Assembly (NCBI RefSeq): GCF_001612635.1
Contig: NZ_BDAV01000025.1
Location: 1-64,000, forward strand
Reading direction: 5' to 3'
DNA: 64,000 nt
Source of the DNA: Nocardia africana NBRC 100379
GTDB lineage: Bacteria; Actinomycetota; Actinomycetes; Mycobacteriales; Mycobacteriaceae
Part shown: piece by piece, positions 34,423 to 42,896 of the stretch
How the letters are laid out: each line of letters begins with the position of its first letter
How positions within the stretch are numbered: position 1 is the first letter of the stretch
Position numbers and translations under genes: made by a program
The notes under the pieces: generated by a model
Told to the model about the DNA's origin: nothing
The model's database searches: none
What the model saw: the letters and a program-made list of their open reading frames with translations, nothing else

Positions 34423-34860
34423 TCAGTTCACGAATTGGTGGTCGGTGCGCACCCTCCCGTCGGCATCGAAGGTCAGCACCTCGAGTCCGGATCCGGCGAC
34501 CGTGCCGTCCGCGCGCGAACGCATCACCCAGGTCAGCGCCACGGCGGCCCCGGCGTGGCGCACCGGCTCACCCTCGGGCTCGAAGACATGCTCACCGTCG
34601 GCGACGAACATCTCGTATGCCCGGGTGACGCGAGCGAACATCGCGTCGTAGCCACGGACCTCGATCGCCGGTGCCGAAAGCCCGTAGTGACGGGCGGTGT
34701 CACGAATCGCCTCGGGCGGGTTGACCAGGATCTGATAGCCGTCCTCGGCCCAGACCTCGCGGATCAGGTCGCGACGCCGGTCGGCATCGGGTTCGTTCCA
34801 CTGGCCGACCCAGCGGTCGAGCAGATTCTTCAATTCGATATCGGTGGGTTCGTAGCTCAT
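34423..34860 (-). CDS. SnoaL/NTF2-fold protein
   Basis: 145-residue single-domain protein of the NTF2 superfamily: LLDRWVGQWNEPDADRRRDLIREVWAEDG, then GYDAMFARVTRAYEMF and a C-terminal VLTFDADGRVRTDHQFV. No catalytic residues are evident. CAGACT lies 7 nt before the ATG with no ribosome-binding site. It is divergent from the XRE regulator across 85 nt, and regulators of this type often control the divergent neighbour. Confidence 0.8.
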   Translation of the reverse strand: MSYEPTDIELKNLLDRWVGQWNEPDADRRRDLIREVWAEDGYQILVNPPEAIRDTARHYGLSAPAIEVRGYDAMFARVTRAYEMFVADGEHVFEPEGEPVRHAGAAVALTWVMRSRADGTVAGSGLEVLTFDADGRVRTDHQFVN

Positions 34861-34945
34861 GCCGCCGAGTCTGTCCGCCGGCCCGCACTCGCGCGATTCC
34901 CTCCAGGGTATGGCGAAGCGCCACGCCGGGGCCGACGATGATCCC

Positions 34946-35731
34946 ATGACGACAGTCGCGCAACCGGGACCCTTCGCGCAGGAACTGCGGCGCTGGCGAG
35001 GGCTGCGGCGGTGGAGCCAGCTCGACCTGGCCATCCGCGCCGATACCACGCAGCGCCATCTCAGTTATCTCGAACAGGGCCGCTCCCGGCCGGGCCGGGC
35101 CATCGTGCTGCGGCTGGCGGAGTCACTGGAACTGTCGCTACGCGAACGCAATGCGCTGCTGGCGACGGCCGGTTATGCCCCCGCCTACGACGAATCCGGT
35201 ATGGACGCACCGCAATTGGCTCCGGTGCGCGATGCCCTGCGCACGATCCTGTCGGGGCATATGCCCTATCCGGCGCTGATCGCCGACCGCTACGGGTGCT
35301 TGATCGAAGCGAACGCCGCGTTCGACGTCTTCACCGACGGCTGTGCGCCCGACCTTCTCACCGCGCCGATCAATGTGCGCCGCTTGGCATTACATCCGGA
35401 CGGGCTGGCGCCGCGGGTGATCAACTTCCCCGAATGGGGCCGGCACGTCACCGAATCCATGCGGGCGCGCAACCGCCGCTCACCGGATCCGCGCGCCGAG
35501 GAACTGGTCGCCGAATTCGAGAGTTATCTCCCGGACACCGACCCCGGGCCCGGGTATCTGGGCTTCGCCGTGCCACTGCGGCTGCGCAGCGAGGCCGGCG
35601 AGTTGCGTTTGATCACCACGCTGACCTCGTTCGCCACCGCCACCGATGTCTCGCTGGCGGAACTGCATCTCGAGGCCTTCCTGCCCGCCGACGAATCCAC
35701 CGCCGAACTGCTCCGGCAGCGAGCCGGGTGA
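34946..35731 (+). CDS. XRE-family regulator with MmyB-like ligand domain
   Basis: 261-residue regulator. An N-terminal helix-turn-helix covers about residues 5-70 (FAQELRRWRGLRRWSQLDLAIRADTTQRHLSYLEQGRSRPGRAIVLRLAE in part). A PAS-like MmyB ligand-binding domain follows (LIADRYGCLIEANAAFDVFTDG, PGYLGFAVPLRLRSEAGELRLITTLTSF in part). ATG 34946 is chosen because the family begins just before the helix-turn-helix. Probably represses the divergent NTF2-fold gene. Confidence 0.88.
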   Translation: MTTVAQPGPFAQELRRWRGLRRWSQLDLAIRADTTQRHLSYLEQGRSRPGRAIVLRLAESLELSLRERNALLATAGYAPAYDESGMDAPQLAPVRDALRTILSGHMPYPALIADRYGCLIEANAAFDVFTDGCAPDLLTAPINVRRLALHPDGLAPRVINFPEWGRHVTESMRARNRRSPDPRAEELVAEFESYLPDTDPGPGYLGFAVPLRLRSEAGELRLITTLTSFATATDVSLAELHLEAFLPADESTAELLRQRAG

Positions 35732-35762
35732 CCGATCACGCTCGACGGGCCGGCTTCGACAC

Positions 35763-36377
35763 CTATTGCACCGGTTCGAAATCCACGCGTCCGTCTTCGG
35801 TCACCGCGTAGATGCCCGAGGCCAGATCCAGCGCGACCACGGTCCGCGCCGCGGCCTCGGCGATATGAATGCGCGGCGGATCGGGCCGGTCGGCGTTGTC
35901 CGGATAGTAGGTTCCGGGACCGTAGAACTGGCCGTAGCGCAGCACGACGCCACCGATCCCGAGCACCGCGTCCTCGAGGAACTGCTTGGCGGCCTGTCCC
36001 TCTCCGGTCATCTCCCACGCGACGCTCTGGGCGAGAAAGCGTTTCGCGCCCGCGGCCTGGGCCGCGGCGATCAGGTTCGCGGTGCCCTCGCGGCGCATCC
36101 GCGCATTCGCCGTCCGTCCGGCGGGCAGATCGGCGGGATCGTCGGGCAGGTCGGTGAGCTGATGCATCACCAGATCGGGCGCGAAGTCGCGCACCGCCTG
36201 TTCCAGCGCCGCCGCGTCGTAGACATCGCAGACGACCGGCCGGGCGCCGAAACCGGTCAACATCGACGTCTTCGACTCCGAGCGCGTGAGCCCGGCGACC
36301 TCGAATCCGGCCGAGACCAGCAGAGGTGTCAGTCTGGCGCCCAGCACTCCGGTCGCGCCCGCCACAAAGATTCGCAC
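35763..36377 (-). CDS. NAD(P)-dependent epimerase/dehydratase-like protein
   Basis: 204-residue extended-SDR protein. VRIFVAGATGVLGARLTPLLV carries the GxxGxxG cofactor loop, and VVCDVYDAAALEQAVRDFAPDLVMH follows. The catalytic Tyr lies in RYGQFYGPGTYYPDN, but the usual YxxxK is not obvious. It is much shorter than typical epimerases (about 300 residues), ending soon after the cofactor domain. GTG 36377 has TATCGT 8 nt upstream. The longer open frame beyond it is antisense to the PadR gene. Confidence 0.78.
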   Translation of the reverse strand: MRIFVAGATGVLGARLTPLLVSAGFEVAGLTRSESKTSMLTGFGARPVVCDVYDAAALEQAVRDFAPDLVMHQLTDLPDDPADLPAGRTANARMRREGTANLIAAAQAAGAKRFLAQSVAWEMTGEGQAAKQFLEDAVLGIGGVVLRYGQFYGPGTYYPDNADRPDPPRIHIAEAAARTVVALDLASGIYAVTEDGRVDFEPVQ

Positions 36378-36579
36378 GACGAACCACGATAACCGCCCGG
36401 CTCCGGTCGGCCGGTTCGACACTCTCGACCGGCTCACCTCGTCGGCCGCGGTCGTCGCCGCACGTCGGCAGTCCGCCCTCGGCGGTCGCGTCGCTCGTGA
36501 CGATCCCCCGCGCGGCAGCACGCCACCGTCCGGAGGGCCTGTCGTGTCCACACCTTTGCGTCTCCTCTTGCAGAGCCGA

Positions 36580-36609
36580 TACTCGTGGACGTATATTCGT
36601 AGACGAGTA
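36580..36609. promoter_or_regulatory. PadR operator candidate
   Basis: Inverted repeat TACTCGT (36580-36586) and ACGAGTA (36603-36609) with a 16-nt spacer. It ends at the AAGGAGGTG ribosome-binding site of the PadR gene. Within it GTGGACGTA and TTCGTAGACG look like a second, imperfect pair. Binding there would block the promoter, consistent with autorepression. Confidence 0.5.
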
Positions 36610-36623
36610 AGGAGGTGCAGGCG

Positions 36624-37283
36624 ATGCCCAAGAAGCGAAAGGTCGCCAATCTGCTGGCCCTGGCGGTCCTGGCGACGCTGATCGAACGTCCCATGCACCG
36701 CTACGAGATCGCGGCCCAGATGCGTGAGCGCGGCAAGGACCGCGATATGGACATCAAATGGGGTTCGCTCTACACGGTCGTGCAGAATCTCGAGAAGCAC
36801 GGATTCGTCGAGGTCATCGGCAGCGAGCGCGACGGCGCGCGGCCCGAGCGGACGATCTATCGGCTCACCGACGCCGGCCGCGCCGAGGCGGAGGACTGGA
36901 TCCGCGAACTGATCTCGACCCCCGAACCCGAACCCCATCGGTTCGTGGCGGGCCTGTCCGTCGTGGCCCTGCTGCCGCCGGACGAGGTGATCCCACTGCT
37001 CGACGAGCGCACCCGGCTGCTCGCCGCGGAGATCGCCGTGCGGCGCCGCGAAATCGAGGAGCAGACCCAGTTTCTGCCCCGGCTCTTCCTGGTCGAGGCC
37101 GAATTCGGCGTGGCGATGCTCGAGGCCGAGGCGGCATGGGTCGCCGCGCTGCGCACCGAACTCGCCGCCGGCACCTTCCCCGACATCGATTTCTGGCGGC
37201 GCGCCCACTCCGAGCAGATTCCGCCCGCCGAGATCGCCGCGATGGTGGAAGGAGGGACGTTCCGACAGCCGACCGACGACTGA
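36624..37283 (+). CDS. PadR family transcriptional regulator
   Basis: 219-residue regulator with the PadR winged helix (LLALAVLATLIERPMHRYEIAAQM, WGSLYTVVQNLEKHGFVEVI, RTIYRLTDAGRAEAEDW). A long C-terminal helical dimerisation and ligand domain follows. AAGGAGGTG precedes ATG 36624 by about 7 nt; an in-frame GTG lies three codons upstream. It is followed 189 nt downstream by the flavin monooxygenase on the same strand, its likely target. PadR proteins usually respond to phenolics or drugs. Confidence 0.92.
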   Translation: MPKKRKVANLLALAVLATLIERPMHRYEIAAQMRERGKDRDMDIKWGSLYTVVQNLEKHGFVEVIGSERDGARPERTIYRLTDAGRAEAEDWIRELISTPEPEPHRFVAGLSVVALLPPDEVIPLLDERTRLLAAEIAVRRREIEEQTQFLPRLFLVEAEFGVAMLEAEAAWVAALRTELAAGTFPDIDFWRRAHSEQIPPAEIAAMVEGGTFRQPTDD

Positions 37284-37472
37284 TATCGGCAGGACGACAA
37301 CCACGATACGAACCGGGCCCGGCGAAGTGCGGCAACACCGCGCCGAGCCCGATCCACCTACCTCTCGAACCGCATTCACGCAGGCGAACCCAGCCCGAGT
37401 ATGGCAACTTCAGGATAACTGGGCAGCGCGTGCGCGAATCGGATCGGGTTCATCCACTCGAGGAGAATTCCC

Positions 37473-38681
37473 ATGTCCGCAGTCACATCCGCCCTCGTCA
37501 TCGGGGGCGGCGTCGCCGGCCCCGTCGCCGCCACCGCCCTGCGCGCGGCGGGGATCGAGGCCACCGTCTACGAGGCATACCCCGGCCCGGCCTACAACAT
37601 CGGCAGCGCCCTGGGCTTCGCACCCAACGGCCTGGCCGCCCTGGACATCATCGGCGCCGGCGATGCCGTGCGCGCGATCGCACTACCGATGACTCGCACG
37701 GTGATGTCGGTGGGCCACAAGGACATCGAGCTGCCCACCGCCACCGGCCTGGAACCGCTGCAGGCGATCGATCGCAGCGATCTGCATCAGGTCCTGCACG
37801 ATCATGCCGTCGGCGCCGGCGTGGCCGTCGAATACTCCAAGCGCCTGGTCGGCGTCGAGGAACATCGCGACGGCGTGACCGCTCGGTTCGCCGACGGATC
37901 CACCGCCACCGCCGACATCATCATCGGGGCCGACGGCATCAAATCGCGCGTGCGCACGCTCATCGATCCGAACGCCCCGGGAGCCGACTACACCGGCATG
38001 CTCGGATTCGGCGCCTACACCGAATGCTCGTATCCGGTCCCCCCGGAGACCATGGTGTTCGCCTACGGCCGCAACGCCTACTACCTGTACTGGTCCATGC
38101 CCGACGGCCGGATCGCCTGGGGCGCGAATCTGCCGCAGAAGCAGTACCTTTCGCTGACCGAGGCGCGGGAGGTTCCGGCCGAACAGTGGTTGCGGACATT
38201 GCGCGAGGTCTACGCCGAGGACACCCCCGGCGCCGACCTGATGCGCAACACCCCGCCGGAAGAGCTGGTCGTCACCGGCGGCCTGCACATCATGCCGCCG
38301 GTGCCGCACTGGTATCGCGACCGCATGGTCCTGGTCGGCGACGCGGTGCACGCACCGTCCAACAGCACCGGGCAGGGGGCGTCGCTGGCCATCGAGAGCG
38401 CGGTCCAGCTCGCCCGGTGCCTACGGGATTTCGATTCACCGGCAACGGCTTTCGCCGCCTACGAACGGATTCGGCGTCCCCGGGTGGAGAAGGTCGCGGC
38501 CCGGGGAGCCAAGATCAACCAGTCGAAGACCGTCGGCCCGGTGATGCGCCGGATGATGCCGCTGGTCATGCCGCTGGCGACCAAACTCTTCAAGATGGAC
38601 GAGCTCATGGCCCGCGAACAGAGCTACACCATCGACTGGGACGCACCGGTCGACGAGCGCGCCGAACTCGCTGCCGTGTGA
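37473..38681 (+). CDS. FAD-dependent monooxygenase (aromatic hydroxylase type)
   Basis: 402-residue group A flavoprotein monooxygenase. Motifs are the FAD loop ALVIGGGVAGPVAATAL, the DG motif IIGADGIKSRVRTLID, and VLVGDAVHAPSNSTGQGASLAIE, the GD motif near residue 290. Such enzymes hydroxylate aromatic or polyketide substrates, and relatives inactivate tetracycline or rifamycin; the substrate here is not known. GAGGAGAATTCCC precedes ATG 37473. The PadR gene upstream suggests induction by an aromatic compound. Confidence 0.9.
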   Translation: MSAVTSALVIGGGVAGPVAATALRAAGIEATVYEAYPGPAYNIGSALGFAPNGLAALDIIGAGDAVRAIALPMTRTVMSVGHKDIELPTATGLEPLQAIDRSDLHQVLHDHAVGAGVAVEYSKRLVGVEEHRDGVTARFADGSTATADIIIGADGIKSRVRTLIDPNAPGADYTGMLGFGAYTECSYPVPPETMVFAYGRNAYYLYWSMPDGRIAWGANLPQKQYLSLTEAREVPAEQWLRTLREVYAEDTPGADLMRNTPPEELVVTGGLHIMPPVPHWYRDRMVLVGDAVHAPSNSTGQGASLAIESAVQLARCLRDFDSPATAFAAYERIRRPRVEKVAARGAKINQSKTVGPVMRRMMPLVMPLATKLFKMDELMAREQSYTIDWDAPVDERAELAAV

Positions 38682-38727
38682 GCGTATTTCCTCGGATTGC
38701 CGAATAATGCGCTGCGGCCGGCGGTGA

Positions 38728-40761
38728 TCACACCGTCAGCCGCAGCGCCTCCGGCCGTTCCACTTCCTCCAGCAGTTTCACCGCGATATTGTCCAGGGCC
38801 CGGTCGAAGAGGGCGCGATCGTCCGGGTCGGCGCAATCCCAGTCGTCGAGATAGCCGCACAGCCACGTGCGCCAGGCGGCGAGAATGCGGTCGTACTCCG
38901 CCTGGCCGGTGGCGGTCAGATCCATTCGGTCACCGTCGAATTCGATGTAGCCGGATCGCACCGCCTTGTCGTACACAGGTTCCAGCACCTCCGGCGGCAT
39001 CCAGTGCGCTCGCGCCACCGCCGCCAGCTCGGCCGACCCCCGGGCCCGCTGCAACATCTTCACCTGCCCGATGGCCCAGGCCTGATCGCGGCTGAGCGGA
39101 CTGTCCGCGGCCGCCAGGATGCGCGGATCGGGCAGCTCGTCGTCGCGCAGTTTGCGCAGCACGTTCGCCAGTGAATGTTCCAGGCGCACAGTGCGATCCG
39201 GGGAGTCGGGCACCGAGAAGCCGCCGCCCACATCGGCCGCCTCCGCACGCACGCTGTCGCGCAGCGGCACCTGCTTCAGGAACCACGACACGACGAAGCC
39301 GACCACGGCCACCGGCACCACCCAGCGGAAGACGTAGTCGATGGTGTCGGCGTAGGCGTCGATGACGGGGATCGCCTGGGCGTACGGAAGCTGGTGCAGC
39401 AGTTGGGGACTCTGCGCCACCACGGGCGGCACCCCGGGCACCTCGCTGAGCGCCCGGCGCAGATTGGGTTCCAGCTGATTGCTGTAGAGCGTGCCGAAGA
39501 TCGCAGTGCCGAAGGTGGATCCGACGGTCCGGAAGAAGGTGACACCCGATGTGGCGGTGCCCAGGTCCTGGTACGGGACGGTGTTCTGCACGACGATCGT
39601 CAGCACCTGCATCGCCAGGCCGATACCCAGACCGAGGATCAGCATGTACAGCGATTGCAGCCAGAAGCCGGTGGTCCGGCCCATGGTCGACATCAGATAC
39701 AGCCCCACCGCCATGACCGCGGTGCCCGCGACCGGGAAGTACTTGTAGTAGCCGGTCCGGCCGACCACCTGCCCGGAGATGATCGAGGTGGTGAACAGGC
39801 CGACCACCAACGGCAGCGTGCGCAGCCCGGACGCGGTGGCCGAGACACCGTTGACGTATTGCAGATAGGCCGGCAGATAGGTCATCGCGCCGAGCATCGC
39901 GAAGCCGACGATGAAGCTGAGGATCGAGCAGACGGTGAAGACGTTGCTGCGGAACAGATGCATCGGCAGCATCGGCTCGGCCGCGCGAGTCTCGACGAAG
40001 ACGAATGCGGCCAGCACTATCACCGCGGCCGCGAACAGTCCGATGATGGTCGCCGAACCCCACGGATACTCCTGACCGCCCCATTCCAGTCCGAGAATCA
40101 GACAGCTGACACCGATCGCGACCAGTGCGATACCGGCATAGTCGACCACCGGCCGCACCGCCGCGCGGATCGACGGAATCGCCCGTGCGGCAACGGCGAT
40201 CATCAGAATCGCCAGCGGCACGTTCACATAGAAGCACCAGCGCCAGCTGGCGTGGTCGGTGAACAGCCCACCCAGCGTCGGGCCGACCACGGTGGTGATG
40301 CCGAAGACCGCACCCAGCGCACCCTGGTACTTGCCCCGGTCACGCAGCGGGATCACATCGGCGATCAACGCCATCGAGGTCACCATCAACCCGCCCGCGC
40401 CGACGCCCTGGATGCCGCGCGCGACGATCAGCAGCGTCATACCGTGGGCGAGCCCCGCCACCATCGACCCGATGATGAAGATCAGGCCGCTGAGCTGGAA
40501 GATCAGTTTGCGGCCGAACAGGTCGCCGAATTTGCCGGCCAGTGCGGTGGCGACCGCCTCGGCCAGCAGATACGCCGTCACCACCCAGGCCATATGTCCC
40601 GCGCCACCCAGGTCGGCGACGATGGTCGGCAACGCGGTCGACACGATGGTCTGATCGAGCGCGGCCATCAACATCCCCAGCACGACGGTGATGAAAACGA
40701 CGTTGGCGCGGGTATGACTCACGGGTGCGGGCGATTCGGCGACTGCGGCAACACCGGACAT
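38728..40761 (-). CDS. DHA2-family MFS exporter with cytosolic C-terminal domain
   Basis: 676-residue drug/proton antiporter of the 14-helix EmrB/QacA type. Motif A-like GKFGDLFGRK and motif C-like GAVFGITTVVGPTLGGLF are clear. After the last helix (about residue 515) come some 160 soluble residues. They include LRKLRDDELPDP, a helical stretch, and a wing-like IEFDGDRMDLTATGQAEYDRIL resembling a MarR-type winged helix. ATG 40761 is chosen over 29 extra upstream codons because the N-terminus then fits the family. GTGTTGCC-type repeats lie 34-54 nt upstream, and a long palindrome lies further up. Confidence 0.9.
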   Translation of the reverse strand: MSGVAAVAESPAPVSHTRANVVFITVVLGMLMAALDQTIVSTALPTIVADLGGAGHMAWVVTAYLLAEAVATALAGKFGDLFGRKLIFQLSGLIFIIGSMVAGLAHGMTLLIVARGIQGVGAGGLMVTSMALIADVIPLRDRGKYQGALGAVFGITTVVGPTLGGLFTDHASWRWCFYVNVPLAILMIAVAARAIPSIRAAVRPVVDYAGIALVAIGVSCLILGLEWGGQEYPWGSATIIGLFAAAVIVLAAFVFVETRAAEPMLPMHLFRSNVFTVCSILSFIVGFAMLGAMTYLPAYLQYVNGVSATASGLRTLPLVVGLFTTSIISGQVVGRTGYYKYFPVAGTAVMAVGLYLMSTMGRTTGFWLQSLYMLILGLGIGLAMQVLTIVVQNTVPYQDLGTATSGVTFFRTVGSTFGTAIFGTLYSNQLEPNLRRALSEVPGVPPVVAQSPQLLHQLPYAQAIPVIDAYADTIDYVFRWVVPVAVVGFVVSWFLKQVPLRDSVRAEAADVGGGFSVPDSPDRTVRLEHSLANVLRKLRDDELPDPRILAAADSPLSRDQAWAIGQVKMLQRARGSAELAAVARAHWMPPEVLEPVYDKAVRSGYIEFDGDRMDLTATGQAEYDRILAAWRTWLCGYLDDWDCADPDDRALFDRALDNIAVKLLEEVERPEALRLTV

Positions 40762-40794
40762 TAGCTCAGTATGTGCCCTTGGCCCGATTCGGTC

Positions 40795-40815
40795 GGCGCA
40801 ACACGGCAATACGCC
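40795..40815. promoter_or_regulatory. direct-repeat motif upstream of the DHA2 exporter
   Basis: On the minus strand this reads GTATTGCC followed directly by GTGTTGCG, flanked by GGCG/CGCC. It resembles the GTGTTGCC repeats before the ketoacyl synthase and the mce operon and lies 34-54 nt from the exporter start. A shared regulator is a guess from pattern only. Confidence 0.35.
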
Positions 40816-40906
40816 AGCTCGCTTCTCTTTACCGCAAATCTCCGGCATTCACATCGAGCACACAGAGGCCACGATCGATACCCTGATGACACTGTGACCG
40901 AACCCT

Positions 40907-40942
40907 ACCGCCAGAACTTACTCTAGAGTAAGGTCTGGCGGT
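40907..40942. promoter_or_regulatory. 36-bp near-perfect palindrome (operator)
   Basis: Two 18-bp arms meet without spacer, matching at 17 of 18 positions. The centre CTTACTCTAGAGTAAG (40917-40932) is perfect. It sits 50 nt before the SDR gene and 146 nt before the divergent DHA2 exporter. Length, symmetry and position suit a TetR-family operator controlling one or both genes. No TetR gene is adjacent, so the regulator must be encoded elsewhere. Confidence 0.6.
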
Positions 40943-40991
40943 GAGGACGCGACGAGGCTCCTTCCCCGAACGTAAACAGTGAGGTCTCACC

Positions 40992-41867
40992 ATGGCGTGG
41001 AATCCCAGCGAGATCCCGGCGCAGCACGGACGCACGTTCGTGATCACCGGGGCCAACGGCGGTATCGGCAAGCACACCACCCGGGCACTGGCCGCCAAGG
41101 GGGCGACCGTGATCATGGCCTGCCGCAACACCACGACCGCACAGCAGGTCGCCGACGGTATCGACGGAGACGTCCGGGTATCCGCACTGGATCTGGCCGA
41201 CCTCGCCTCGATTCGCGAATTCGCCGAGCGCACCGGGGAATTCGATGTGCTGATCAACAACGCGGGGCTGATGAACATCCCCTTCTCGCGGACCAAGGAC
41301 GGATTCGAAACCCAGTGGGGGGTCAACCATCTCGGCCACTTCGCGCTGACCGGACTGCTGCTGGACCGCATCGGCGACCGGGTGATCAGTCTCGCCAGCA
41401 TCGCGCACCGGCAGACACCGAAGCTGTGGATCGACGACCTCAACTACGAGAACCGCCGCTACCAGCGCAACCTCGCCTACGCGCAGTCGAAGTTGTCGAA
41501 TCTGATGTTCGCCCGGGAGCTGCAGCGGCGCCTGGCCGAATCCGGATCCGCCATACGGTCCTATGCCGTCCATCCCGGCGTCTCGCCCACCGATCTGTTC
41601 ACCCGGACCGAGACCCCCCTCGACAAGGTCGCCAAGCCCTTCATCGCCTTGGCCGGGCACTCCCCGCGCAAGGCCGCGGAGTCGAGCCTCTACGCGGCCA
41701 CCGTTCCGGACGCCGATCCGAACATCTACTGGGGACCGACGCTGCTGTTCGGTTCCCGCGGTCCGGTCCGGCCGTCACCGTCGAGCGCGCTGTCGAAGAA
41801 CACCGATCTGCAGCGGCGGCTGTGGGAGGAATCCGAGCGCCTGACCGGTGTGACCTACAAATTCTGA
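40992..41867 (+). CDS. SDR family oxidoreductase (retinol-dehydrogenase-like)
   Basis: 291-residue short-chain dehydrogenase. Cofactor loop TGANGGIGKHTTRAL, NADP-type MACRNTTTA after strand 2, NNAGLMNIPFSRTKDGFETQWGVNHLGHFAL in part, a serine in SLASIA and the catalytic Tyr-x3-Lys as YAQSKLSN. It fits the retinol/light-dependent-protochlorophyllide-reductase-like group common in actinobacteria; substrate unknown. The 36-bp palindrome 50 nt upstream suggests repression. Confidence 0.9.
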   Translation: MAWNPSEIPAQHGRTFVITGANGGIGKHTTRALAAKGATVIMACRNTTTAQQVADGIDGDVRVSALDLADLASIREFAERTGEFDVLINNAGLMNIPFSRTKDGFETQWGVNHLGHFALTGLLLDRIGDRVISLASIAHRQTPKLWIDDLNYENRRYQRNLAYAQSKLSNLMFARELQRRLAESGSAIRSYAVHPGVSPTDLFTRTETPLDKVAKPFIALAGHSPRKAAESSLYAATVPDADPNIYWGPTLLFGSRGPVRPSPSSALSKNTDLQRRLWEESERLTGVTYKF

Positions 41868-41931
41868 CCAGCGGTGATCGCCGGGCACCTCACACTACGG
41901 CCCGTGTAGTAGACCGGGTACCGTGGTAGGC

Positions 41932-42405
41932 GTGTCCGCTCCACATCGTCGCCCGGCTCTGATCATCTTGGTGATCGTGGCCGCGCTGGCCTGCCTGGGG
42001 CTGGGCTGGTGGCAGTGGGGACGATTCGAATCCTCGTCCGGAACCGCGCAGAACCTCGGTTACGCATTGCAATGGCCGCTGTTCGCCGGATTCGTGATCT
42101 TCGCCTATTTCCGGTTCGTGCGACTGGAACGCGATACCGCCGCCCAGCACACCGAGGCGACGGAGTCGGCCGAGGCATCGAGCCCGGCCGAACCCGCGAC
42201 CCCGGTTCGACGGAAGGCCGGACGGGCTGCCCCGCGCGAGATTCCGGCCGGCATCCTGCCCGAACGGCCCACCGCCCCCCGCGACGACGATCCGGTGCTG
42301 GCCGAATACAACAAATATCTTGCCGATCTGCACGCACAGGATGTGCGCGAGCGGATGCACGCCGTGGGGCTCGACGGCCCCGACACCGAGAGGAGAGCCG
42401 GTTGA
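41932..42405 (+). CDS. LprD-like membrane-anchored protein
   Basis: 157-residue protein matching M. tuberculosis LprD (Rv1343c) from memory across LGWWQWGRFESSSGTAQNLGYALQWPLFAGF (in part) and AGILPERPTAPRDDDPVLAEYNKYLADL. It has two helices near the N-terminus and a soluble cytosolic tail. Despite the Lpr name a canonical lipobox is doubtful (AALACLG). GTG 41932 lies 7 nt after TACCGT (41919-41924), so it is likely leaderless. Function unknown. It overlaps the DUF3817 gene by 4 nt. Confidence 0.82.
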   Translation: MSAPHRRPALIILVIVAALACLGLGWWQWGRFESSSGTAQNLGYALQWPLFAGFVIFAYFRFVRLERDTAAQHTEATESAEASSPAEPATPVRRKAGRAAPREIPAGILPERPTAPRDDDPVLAEYNKYLADLHAQDVRERMHAVGLDGPDTERRAG

Positions 42406-42809
42406 GCGCCGACCACCCCACCACCCCGGCCGCCACCACCACACCGGCACCGGCCGCCGCGCCCGCCCCCGCGGCCCGCGACACCGGCCGCATCCGGTCG
42501 GCGCTGACCCGCTACCGCGTGCTCGCCTACATCACCGGTGTCTGGCTACTGCTGTTGTGCGCGGAGATGGTGTACAAATACCTGCTGCTCGACGACAGCA
42601 GCAAGGCGCCGCACTGGCTGTTCTACATCGGCCAGATCCATGGCATCTTCTACATGCTGTATCTGGTGTTCACCATCGACCTGGGCATCAAGACGCGCTG
42701 GAAGCCGCTGACGCTGGTGATCACCGCGCTCGCCGGTACCATCCCGTTCCTGTCCTTCGTCTGCGAGCACTACCGCACCCGCCAGGTCCGCGCCGAATTT
42801 TTGAGCTGA
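42402..42809 (+). CDS. DUF3817 membrane protein (Rv1342c-like)
   Basis: 135-residue membrane protein of the DUF3817 family: RYRVLAYITGVWLLLLCAEMVYKY, FYIGQIHGIFYMLYLVFTIDLGIKTRW in part, and ITALAGTIPFLSFVCEHY. A low-complexity Thr/Pro/Ala stretch opens the protein. The start is TTG 42402, set by AGGAGAGCCGG upstream and by the TTGA overlap with the previous stop. Convergent with rdgB, 87 nt apart. Confidence 0.85.
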   Translation: MSADHPTTPAATTTPAPAAAPAPAARDTGRIRSALTRYRVLAYITGVWLLLLCAEMVYKYLLLDDSSKAPHWLFYIGQIHGIFYMLYLVFTIDLGIKTRWKPLTLVITALAGTIPFLSFVCEHYRTRQVRAEFLS

Positions 42810-42896
42810 GCCGCTGAGCCGCCTCTCCGGGGTTTTGGGCCAGACCTAGGCGCGGGGAGACGCGCGTTGGCGGCCGGCGGTCAGGCCGGTAGCCAG

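Noticed and set aside
39175..40764. 529-codon open frame opposite the DHA2 exporter
   Set aside because: His/Asp/Arg-rich low-complexity translation, antisense to clear membrane helices.
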